Source: Chondrilla cf. caribensis (taxonomy: Eukaryota; Porifera; Demospongiae; Chondrillida; Chondrillidae). Taken from it: a stretch of 64,000 bases of DNA. Where the stretch lies: positions 2,183,518-2,247,517 of the forward strand of contig OZ026551.1 of NCBI GenBank assembly GCA_964020155.1, written 5' to 3'. Every line of letters starts with the position of its first letter. Within the stretch, counting starts at the first letter, position 1. A program made the translations under genes and the position numbers. The notes under the pieces were generated by a model that saw only the letters and a program-made list of their open reading frames with translations, made no database searches and was not told the origin of the DNA. This document shows, one piece after another, positions 43,901-52,235 of the stretch.

Positions 43901-44541
43901 TAACTTTGGGAGAATGTCTGATCCGCTTTGGTTCTAGGGTGAGAATGCATTGATTTTATTATATCTATGTATATAGCTAAATGTTCTTATTTCTTATAAA
44001 TGACATCTATGCACTGAATTCCTCCTTCAGTATTCGAGGTCATCTTTGTATACTGTATATCATTACACTTTGTTTACAGTACACCACTGATGTTTACTGC
44101 TTGATCAGTTGTCATGGATCACAGTTGAGAGGTTATGTCAGCTCTGTACATGCTATGAAGCATCTACCTGGTTTGTTGACACTAGCCATGGAGAAAGGTA
44201 TACAAACTATGTCACTCTCCATGGAACGTAAAGATCTATTGGATGTGAGTGTCCTACCAACTTTCACTCCCTCCACAATAAGGTATGAAGTACTGTGTAC
44301 AGTGATAGTGACCTACCTCTATGTAATTCACATCTTAATTCCTTATTGTTACAGCAAAGAAAAGCTTGATATTTACAACTTTCTGACCTTTGATGGAATT
44401 GTGTGTTTGGATAACAATGAGATGAAACATTTTTGGAATAGTGACGAGGAGTGTTTTGAGATGTGTGAATTACACTGGATCCTTCAAAACAAAGTACCAA
44501 GAACTAGAGATATTTGGATGGTGCATGCACTCTCAGACTGA
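32088..44541 (+). CDS. NLR gene 2: CARD-NACHT-LRR-like receptor, 11-exon model (1118 aa)
   Basis: Exons: 32088-32113, 34634-34734, 36056-36367, 36848-36909, 38309-40079, 40784-40878, 41151-41405, 43279-43480, 43796-43938, 44080-44282, 44355-44541; phases all match and the sum is 3357 nt. Domains: short N-terminus with a Lys-rich patch (residues about 20-40), CARD-like domain (about 45-146), Pro-rich linker, NACHT (about 168-757, Walker A near 269, Walker B near 343), LRR-like C-terminus (758-1118). No membrane segment, unlike the proposed start of gene 1. Expected cytosolic sensor/adaptor function is inferred from the family. Introns carry at least three transposons. All domain exons are intact, so both paralogs look functional. 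Confidence 0.82.
34634..34734 (+). CDS. NLR gene 2, exon 2: lysine-rich N-terminal segment
   Basis: cttcccacag|T ... GATG|GTGAGT (phase 2 to 1). It encodes YWSLRMSSGRKRTPQSGGKG then KDKKKKLQVTQQD. The KDKKKK cluster could act as a nuclear-localisation or acidic-lipid-binding patch. Followed by (TG)n and a hAT-like insertion within the intron. Confidence 0.65.
34874..34947. repeat. (TG)n microsatellite in an NLR gene 2 intron
   Basis: Nearly pure TG of about 74 bp with one TA break, 9 bp upstream of the left end and target duplication of the following element. Confidence 0.95.
34961..35552. mobile_element. CAGGGCTC-ended TIR element with 5-bp target duplication
   Basis: Ends CAGGGCTCAAATGTAACGGT and (reverse complement) CAGGGCTCAAATTTAAGGAT, flanked by GTAAT on both sides (34956-34960 and 35553-35557). 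Internal GGACAAC/GTTGCCC words are inverted between the halves. CAGGG termini suggest hAT; the 5-bp duplication would be the minority hAT5-type. No transposase. Confidence 0.8.
36056..36367 (+). CDS. NLR gene 2, exon 3: CARD-like domain
   Basis: Entry ctcacag|AC (phase 1), exit AGAG|GTAATT (phase 1). It encodes NPVKTTLYKRYTYLRKNLPI, DNELAAELFGWEPQLLDRAH and ending KLIEVAKEIRKLLRG. Same helical pattern as gene 1; relative to gene 1 the fourth and fifth helices are more acidic (WYTEKGLEDFCECLEELGKD). Confidence 0.82.
36848..36909 (+). CDS. NLR gene 2, exon 4: 62-nt Pro-rich linker exon
   Basis: attattag|AA ... AAA|GTGAGT. It encodes PPITPDITGPVDRPQGSAQK; same length and phases as 5788-5849. 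Confidence 0.75.
37168..38050. mobile_element. TA-flanked TIR element (883 bp), NLR gene 2 intron
   Basis: Ends CGGTATGTGACAGAAAAAAG and (reverse complement) CGGTATGTGAGAGAAAAAAG, continuing TTAACG, flanked by TA (37166-37167 and 38051-38052). The gene 1 intron has the uninterrupted site at about 6852-6870 (ATATGTATGTACTG). The sub-terminal AACGTACTACG and CGTA-rich interior relate it to the element at 5962-6701. It contains a 24-bp internal hairpin at 37377-37445. Confidence 0.85.
37377..37445. repeat. 24-bp hairpin inside the gene 2 intron element
   Basis: GGAAAAGGTTCAGTGGATAT... (37377-37401) pairs with 37422-37445 apart from one bulged A; loop of 20 nt. Perfect arms inside an otherwise diverged element suggest a recent origin. 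Confidence 0.85.
38309..40079 (+). CDS. NLR gene 2, exon 5: NACHT NTPase domain plus helical region
   Basis: ttttacag|TACACATC (phase 0) to TTCAG|GTAAGTGT (phase 1); 590 codons, uninterrupted. Walker A GAPGSGKST begins at 38612; the Walker B-like ILLLLEGWDE is at 38834-38863; sensor SSVLITSRH. Nearly identical to gene 1 up to about 39490 (SSVQSCLAA) and clearly more diverged after, although DNYLLxCTGWCMAQT and VNLSPxVQLHHFFN are kept. Confidence 0.93.
40118..40200 (+). mobile_element. Left end of a TA/CGGTA-type TIR element
   Basis: CGGTACTTTCAGTAAAAAAC then AGAACGTACTATGGGCGTACC, preceded by TA. It belongs with the ends at 5962 and 37168. Its right end is not found nearby; an inverse-oriented matching end lies at about 43135-43212. 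Confidence 0.5.
40784..40878 (+). CDS. NLR gene 2, exon 6: LRR-like segment
   Basis: ccctttag|AC ... GCAGAG|GTAATG (phase 1 to 0). It encodes LSSVSSVLERCLKLRNLLLW and FSIADSKGSAE; counterpart of 9562-9656. Confidence 0.8.
41151..41405 (+). CDS. NLR gene 2, exon 7: LRR-like segment
   Basis: ctcatttcag|GGAACT ... AGTCAG|GTGAGT (phase 0 to 0). It encodes VVAALPDLYKLYIGRYNSPL, QVLTSITKCKMKVLNVSSSS and LHTLELVHNTSQ; counterpart of 10677-10931 with clear divergence on the variable positions. Confidence 0.85.
41675..42154. mobile_element. hAT-like element with 8-bp target duplication
   Basis: Ends TAGGTTTAGGCGATAC and (reverse complement) TTGGGTTGGGCGATAT, flanked by CATGTATG at 41667-41674 and 42155-42162. 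The interior contains ATCG/CGATAT palindromes and a plus-strand frame MADFKTQRIRNGLEFECI from 41894. Located in an NLR gene 2 intron (exons 7 to 8). Confidence 0.8.
41894..42070 (+). pseudogene. MADFKT-type transposon reading-frame fragment
   Basis: MADFKTQRIRNGLEFE, then DRKNFSEGSFKPKKDIQIIQ. About half the residues match the minus-strand frame at 28114-27960 (MADFKT..R.GLEFE; NF.EGS..P..D.Q.I.V). I recognise no protein family; it may be a transposase first exon or a captured host 5' exon. Confidence 0.5.
42163..43278 (+). other. NLR gene 2 intron remainder, with a truncated TIR end
   Basis: AT-rich intron. At about 43135-43212, the reverse complement CGATACTGTCAGGAAAAAAA then GAATGTACTAC resembles the CGGTA-type left end at 40118. 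Otherwise nothing recognisable. Confidence 0.45.
43279..43480 (+). CDS. NLR gene 2, exon 8
   Basis: atctatag|AATGGC ... CAAGCAG|GTGTGT (phase 0 to 1). It encodes NGNVVFDEEKWRPMEDTLKA, TKLRMLYILADYSSATFGNQ and a basic AVSQRQRKELM helix; counterpart of 11858-12053. Confidence 0.83.
43796..43938 (+). CDS. NLR gene 2, exon 9
   Basis: aacacag|GA ... TCTAGG|GTGAGA (phase 1 to 0). It encodes SRRANNVIDICARHPASSTA, FRCRVGNASHLEWMITLGEC; counterpart of 12716-12858. Confidence 0.83.
44080..44282 (+). CDS. NLR gene 2, exon 10
   Basis: gtttacag|TACACC ... AATAAG|GTATGA (phase 0 to 2). It encodes YTTDVYCLISCHGSQLRGYV and KHLPGLLTLAMEKGIQTMSL. The following intron is 72 nt and has no stop in frame. Confidence 0.83.
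44355..44541 (+). CDS. NLR gene 2, terminal exon 11
   Basis: tgttacag|C re-enters at phase 2: KEKLDIYNFLTFDGIVCLDN, EMKHFWNSDEECFEMCELHW, ending DIWMVHALSD before TGA at 44539-44541. Confidence 0.85.
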
Positions 44542-45059
44542 TTGATTATTATTGACAACATACTTGTTTTGATGTTGAATTGGAAGTAATCATCATTTGT
44601 CAGGGTACATAATATTATTGTAATGGTCATGAAGTCATATTTATATGATATAATACAGAATATTATTGGTCATGAAGTGATAATGATATGATTTAATATT
44701 GAAATCTATTCACATAATGCACATAGCTATGTACTATTATGAATTTTGTCATGCATGGTATTATTGTAATGGTAATGAACTGCATGATTCTGATTTCTAT
44801 ATAATATTATTAATACCAAATTTAAAATCAATTCACATTACTCATAATACCTAATATTACCTAATTATTGTGTTTGCCAAAGTAAAATTGTAAAATAATT
44901 TTAATTTTTATTATAGATATGCATATGCCACAATGCAGTCAATTTTCAGTCACAATTTTGCAGCCACACATGGATGTCACATAAATATGATCCCCAATAT
45001 TGTATGCATGTACATAGTATATTTTAATTTAAGCTTAAAAGCTTAAATAAAATTAATTT

Positions 45060-45459
45060 TTATAATAATATTCATTACATTGCCATATTAATAATATATA
45101 CCTACAAAGCATTATAATAATTATGCATATTATAATTATGCACATATGCACCAACAATAATTCTCATGATATAATCATAACAAATATTACACAATGATAT
45201 TATTGTTCATTACATTAGTATTAGTTTTATATATACTATGTATGTAATATTATAGTATCAGGATACTTGCTAAAGTGAATAAAGTAGTTCAAGTAATAGC
45301 TAAGAATGACGAATAGAACAGCCTGTAATTGAAAATTAATCTATGTTGTAACAGATTATCGTCAATTTCTGCAGCTGTGTCTTCGTGATGCATGGCTTTT
45401 GACACTACTCGCAGACTATATGAATGAGAAGAAAACCATACAGTCAATATGTATCTGTT

Positions 45460-45513
<54 letters not shown>

Positions 45514-47480
45514 TGTGTGTGTCGAAGTGTGTTTGCATGTGTATGGTTGTGTCCAAGTGCATATGCTCACATGTGTGGGCATGTGCATGTCTGTATATTG
45601 TGCAAGCATGTAGTAAGCATTGATAGAAAATCAATATTACATTTCTTAGAACATGCTTCACTTAAAATACATCGCATGACACACTCTCTTGTGGCAACAG
45701 CAACTGACTAACTTGCTACACTGAGAACTACCGAGAACATGCATGTGGTACAAGCAGGCTGGTAGGCAGAGTGGTGGGGTGGGTGGGATACAGGGGAGAG
45801 GTGGTGTCACACATTCATGACTTGAGCACCCACTGGCAAGAAGGGTGGGTAGGACCAGCTGCCACTGCCACACCCACTGCATAGAGGATGAGCACAAGAT
45901 ATGTTGAATGGTACACTAACTGGTTCTCGGCAGTGGATCTAAGGATATAGCACACACAGTGCTACACATGTAAATACATGCATGTTACAAGGAGTAGTTC
46001 AGACCAATCTATATTGATGTCATTTGAGCAGGTGTTGATGAGGTAAGCATAAATGAGGAGAATTGAGAGGGTAGTGAAGCGGCAGACAGAGTGAGAAATT
46101 GAGAAATTATGTGGAGAAAGCACTTGTTCCAGCTATGGGACTCTACATCTGGGACAAAAGGATGTTGAGAGATCATGACTGTGGATCAAATCTGTATCTG
46201 CATCCTGTGTGTGCATTACCAATGATAATCAGTTTGTGGCCATTGACCTGAAACAGAAGTAAAAAAGAACTAATTGGTTATTGGTTTAAGCTTTTAAATG
46301 CTTCCAATTATTGAAAGTGATTGTAAACATAATAATTTTATGGATATCATCCAGTTGGATAATATTATTGTTGAAGTACTGTAACTGATAATACAATTTC
46401 ATTGTATATCATGAAAATTTAATTAGCTCACTCCAAGTGTATAAAATCTCCATCAGGGACCCCTAGGACTTTGTTAAATAATTTATTCACCTTACCAATC
46501 ATAGTCAATAATTGCTCTTTGGCATCAAACCCATGCAATTATAGTTCAATTGATTATTGGTTCCAGCTTTAAAATGCTCACAATAAATATTGAGTGCACA
46601 TCATGTACATACTTTCTATCACAGACATCTGGGGCTTTGGTTACATATTTTTACTTCTTTACTGCAGCTATACAATTGGGACACTAGATGCTGTCCTTAT
46701 TACAGAGATCCACGTGATTTATAGGTTTACAGCTGACAATGTACATGAATTAGTCAGTACTGCATTACACATATACGTACAAATTCACACTGTACAAATG
46801 AAAGCACCAAAAGTTGTTGGTGCCTCGGTTCACAGTTTATCCAGCAGTACAAACCACAGATATAATGCACAACAGATAAATATTCTGGTTTGAGTTTACA
46901 GGGCCAGGGCCCAATTGTACTGTATCAGCGAAGCCTTCCTCGATAGGAAATCACCGAGATTCACCCAAAGAAACAGAACCTGGTGTGCATAGAAAATGAA
47001 GAGCTGACCAATAATCCGTACGAGCACACTAGATGACAGTAAAAGTAGAACGCACTAGTTTTCCAGACTGTAGTACACACAAGTTGGTCAGCAAAGCATG
47101 TGGTCATTATGGTATTCACAAAAATGGAAGACTGATTTCAACCCTATCAGCTGCTTACCAGAAACTCTAGGTATATATTGAAATGATCATGAACAGCAAG
47201 TGCAAGTGCGAAGGGCTCATTTCTCAGACACAGCTGGAGAGATTTCCTTTGAAGTTGAATTTTCCAAAATAACCCTAATCTACCTTTACGAACAACTCCA
47301 AAAGCTACTTCCCGTTTCTAGAGATGTGCTGAACAATATGGTGTAACGGATGAAAGACATGTTCAAGGTGAACAAAACTATATCTCGAAAACGAAGCTTT
47401 ATTTTCCAAATCCGCGAATCTAAATTCAAGATAACATGGCGAAAAGTCTATAAAGCCTCTTAGTTGTACTTTCATTTCAA
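45060..47480. repeat. NLR 3'-flank repeat unit, copy C
   Basis: Collinear with copy A and begins about 520 bp after the gene 2 stop. In gene 1 the equivalent unit is displaced about 3.8 kb downstream by the E2, RT and repeat-block segments. Contains (TG)n at 45461-45522. Confidence 0.85.
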
Positions 47481-50255
47481 CCGTTGAACAGTTATAGCAG
47501 TAATACACAGACAGACAGACACACACAAACACACTACCAAATGCTGCTGCTCTGCACATGCGCAGACTGAGGCATAATAATAGCTGAGTGTAATCGACAT
47601 GGGGCCCCTACTACATGGTGTACTGTGACCATTACATGCCGTACTGGGATTATAATAGTATCAGTTGCATGCTCTTGCATTGTGTAACGGAATCTCAGAT
47701 ACAGTCACCTGGGACATCCACACTGCCATGTCCTCACTATGGAGGGTCAGTATATTAGAATGCTATTAGGAGAGAAATTGAGGCACTGGATGTTGTCCTT
47801 ATTATAGGTAGAGATGCCGGTTCAGAGTTGATTTCAGCTTGTCAATACAGTCATTGCATTTGCATTGTGATTGACCACTATTGAACTATCCACTAATTCA
47901 TCTCAACTATAACTATAACAACTATCTACTGAAACATCTCAACTGTAACAGTTCCTTGTCGAACACCACCAGCCTATAGAGACCCTTCCCAATCCCAACC
48001 ACAGTCTGTATAGACAGGTCTCACTATCCTCAGTCTACATTATCAGTACAGTGCACTTCATTGAAATACAGCACACCAAACAGAAAAATCCTTAAACAAG
48101 TTTCTGTTAAGACAAATGTGGACATATGCACAGATCTAAGGTGTACAGATGGTGTGATGGACAAACTATGATGTACTGTACATACAGGTACACAACGTAC
48201 ATATTATGTACATGCACACCGGCTTGACATGCTTACAGGGTAGCCCTCCAGGCCCCATGAGTAGCCAGATATGCTACATGTATGTAGTATGAAATATCTA
48301 GATGGTTAAATGTGCTGTTGACATTGAGATAGTATCTACTGTGCATGTGTTTGTTGGAACACATGCATTGGTTCCAATATGAGTTGTGTACAGGTAGCAG
48401 GCCCAATGACAAAGACCCAATCTGGAGTGTATTATAATAATATGCTTTCAGTGCAAGACCACACCCAGTAACCATGTCTAAGACCGCACTCAACAATTAC
48501 ATTCAGATACACACCCAGCAACTATGTCCAGAACTACATACAGGGACCACACCCAACAACAATAGTGAGGAACACACACAAAAACTAAAATTAGCAATAA
48601 GCTACTGTGACCATCCAAAAATTTAAATTTCAATCTGCATCCAGTATGTACTGTATGTACGTGTGATAAAGCAATGTCATTTGTGCAAAGGTACAGCATA
48701 CTTAACATGGATTGTTATTGTTATTACTAATCTCTTTATCATAAACTACAATATTAACTATCGCTAGGTACATATTATGATATGTACATCGGCTTGACAC
48801 ACTTACAGAGTAACCCTCCAGACCCCATGAATAGCCAGATATGCTACATGTATGTAGTATGAAATATCTAGATGGTTAAATGTAATGTTGACATCGAGAT
48901 AGTATCTACTGTGCATGTGTTTGTTGCAACACATGCATTGGTTCCAATATGAGTTGTGAACAGGTAGGTAGCAAGGCCATGACAAAGACCCAGTCTGGAG
49001 TGTATCATAATAATATGCTTTCAGCGCAAGACCACACCCAGTAACCATGTCTAGGACCACACTCAACAATGACATTCAGATACACACTCAGCAACTATGT
49101 CCAGAACTACATATGGGGACCACACCCAACAACAATAGTGAGGAACACACACAGCAACTATAATCATGAAAGGTTACTGTCAGTGACCATCCAAAATTCA
49201 AGTTCAATCTGCATCCACTATGTATACCAGGAATGTGTGATAAAGCAATGTCATTTGTGTGCAAAGGTAGAGCATATTTAACATGGATTGTTATTGCTAT
49301 CATGAGAACACTCAAATGATGTGACAAATACCACCTTATACTTAATAAGGTATCATAAACTACAAGGTTAACTATAGTTAGTAGATACTAGTGAAATCAG
49401 TTATTAGAGGTACATCATCTGCAACTGTACACAGATGCATCTGCATCGTTGATGTTTCATGTAACATATGTATTATGCTTGAAAGTATCAAACAGCAACT
49501 GAGTAACAGTACTCAGGATGACAACCAGTAACCATGTTCAAGACCACACCCAACAATCACATAGATGTACACCCAGCAACCTTGTCCAGAACCACACCCA
49601 ACGGTCATATTGAGGGATCATTCCGATGCATGCACAAAGAATTGGCTAACTACTCTGTAGCAGTAACCACTAGCTTCCACTAACCATCCAGGTGTACTCT
49701 AGGACAATTACAGAGTAGAGGGCATATGGAGGGAGACTCAAGTTTCAAGAAGTTAACATTTCAAACCAACAAAGGGTACATTCTGCTTACCATGCTCCGT
49801 TGGCCAGCACAAATGCTGTGTGACAGTGACACGGAGGGATAGTCAAGTAATAAAAGTGTATGTATCTGGCGTAGGCGACATCCTGTTGCAGGTGTTTTTG
49901 AATTTCCAAAATGCTCACTGATGCTGCTTACCAAAGCATGCAATATCTCATGCTTGGCAGTTGATTCTAGATCTTATGAATGTAGTTTTATTGAAGTGCA
50001 GTGGGGCAGATGTTGATGAAGCCTATCACTGGCCTGCATCAACAGAAAGGATCATCACAAACTACTACCATAAAGTAAGCTCAATCTAAGTTCAATCTGC
50101 ATCCACTATGTACTGTATGTACATGTAATAAAACAATGTCATTTGTGTGCAAAGTACAGCATAATTAACATGGATTGTTATTGTTATCATTAGTACACTC
50201 AAAGGATGTGACAAATACCACCTTACTAATTAAATTATCATAAACTACAATGTTA
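47481..50255. repeat. Degenerate repeats, including a tandem duplication at 48.2-49.3 kb
   Basis: About 48230-48770 and 48795-49345 are tandem copies (GATATGCTACATGTATGTAG, GATGGTTAAATGT, TGTTTGTTG.AACACATGCAT, CAGTCTGGAGTGTAT). Each ends in monomers built on ACCACACCCAACAA. 49350-49700 resembles 26340-26700. No gene. Confidence 0.7.
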
Positions 50256-50263
50256 ACTATAGC

Positions 50264-51113
50264 AGAGATACTCTATACCCCACACAGGACTGCGTGGGGT
50301 GAGGCTTGACCGAATCGGATATTTGCGGTTTCGTGCAATCTCATTAGATGACGTCAGAATTTTTGCTCGCCCGTATCCTAAAATTAGTGAAACACGGGTG
50401 GAGTTTGTTTTGTGGTCAGTAAAGTTTACTTAGGCTTAGCATGCCCGATCAATTTGAGATGTTTGCCCGTCAGTTCATTCTTGGGGTGTGCTTCAAATCG
50501 TCCAGATTTCCTCGACAATGATTGGGCTGACCGTTATAAAACACATACAGTGGTATAGATCAGTTCTTTACGAGTAATGCAAGCCTCGAACGGAGTTAAT
50601 CGGAAGTACTCGGGCTCAGAAAATTTGCACACAAAATGGTCAATTCTCAAGCTGTGAAAGTCGTCTTTTCCAGCTGTATCTAGACAGCAGACAGTAATCC
50701 GACGAAACGGCCCTCATAGTGTTATAGTGCGGGATTCCAGCTACACGTAGAGTACAAGAATGATGGCATACATCTTTCTGATTTCTTGAAAATTTGTTCT
50801 CAAGTTACTCCTGTTGTGTATTTGCGATTTCCCCTTGTTGTGCCAGACGTGTGCTCTGCGATCCCCAATGACCTAAGTTGTTGTATGAATTGGGGCTATT
50901 ATACCTTGGCGAAGTTGATACTTTTCGTTTAAAACGTTCCCAGAGTCTGTTTCGAACGATTCTATATTTTTGATCGTTCTTCGACAATTCGGTCAAGCCT
51001 CGAGACAATTACGTGTTTGCGGTTTGATAATTTATATGCGTAACACATGTTATAATGTATTGATTTTAGACAGAATATAAACAGTTTCCTATCCTGGGTG
51101 TAGAGTATCTATG
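50264..51113. mobile_element. 850-bp TIR element with 8-bp target duplication
   Basis: Ends AGAGATACTCTATACCC and (reverse complement) CATAGATACTCTACACCC, flanked by ACTATAGC (50256-50263 and 51114-51121). The paralogous repeat at 49374 shows the empty site TTAACTATAGTTAGTAGATA. No transposase. Confidence 0.75.
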
Positions 51114-51429
51114 ACTATAGCTGGCAGATAGTGGTATGTCAGTTAGGGGTATGCCAGCTGTACACAGATATAATGATCTGTATTGAATCGGATGTTACAT
51201 GTATAATATGTATTATGTTTGAAAGTATCAAACAGTAACTGAGCAACAACACCCAGGACCACAACCAGTAACCAAGTTCTAGACCACACCCAACCACACT
51301 CAGGGACCACACCCAACAGTTATATTTAGGATCATCCGCATGCATATGCAAGGAATTGGCTAACTACTCTGTAGCATCCTACCTTCCACTAACCATCCAG
51401 GTGTACTCCATGACAATTACAGACATTAC

Positions 51430-52235
51430 TGAATTGCACCATTCAGCCCATATAAATTCTAAATACACCATAGCATAAAATTGGTCGAAATTCGATCTGT
51501 TACGGGTGGTCAGATAACAGTTTCGGATTTCCTCAAAGTAATACATATGTACCTTTAACTTTAATATTTTAATATGTAATGCTATTATTTTTGTAGTTTT
51601 CCAGACGTTTCACAACTTGTAACCCATGTTTTAGCTCTTGTCCTCTAATATTGATCGAATATTCCGAGAACTGATCAATTTGCATGTAAAAATGTGTGCT
51701 ACAAAGTGACAGAATACTTTTCTCAAACGGAATTCATGGACTCCACTAAGAGGAAGAAAAACTATAAAACGGTGCTTGTTTCAAGTCTGTAGCTTCTGCA
51801 TTAAGGAAGATACGAGTGTCCGGGAATAGATCAGCTACTCCAGAATCGAGTTATTAATTTTGGTCCTGTACCTTGCCTGGCTGTCATTGTCACAACCGAA
51901 GGTCATGCGATAAGACTAGCTGTGGTACAAGTAAAGCACTTTTGACAATGTAGATACAGTTGTTGAGAAGTTATCTCAGCGAATTGGACTCACTCTTTAC
52001 ATACATTACGATAGCTGTAAAGTCAACTTTCAAGCCAGTAACGTCACACCACAATGGTGGAAGGGAGAGAAAAATAATGCCTTCGAAAACCAAACTTTAC
52101 GAAGCTCGATCTCACTAACAGCGCCGATTTTGGATCTAATATTTGGCGTGTAATGTTTACAACGGGTATATTTTCATTTGCTCTCAACTTAACTATTTCG
52201 ATGCAGTTTCCCTTTAACCATAGACCCTAAGCTTT
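51430..52235. other. Unresolved insertion in a degenerate repeat
   Basis: Flanking sequence (ATGACAATTACAGA before; CACTGGCCTGCAT..AGAAAGGAT after) is nearly adjacent in the paralogous stretch at 49.7-50.05 kb, so this stretch is probably inserted. No clear terminal repeats or gene found. Confidence 0.35.

Noticed and set aside
48230..49345. CRISPR-like spacing of short repeats
   Set aside because: Monomers are degenerate, spacers are not unique, and the DNA is eukaryotic; this is a minisatellite in a tandem duplication.
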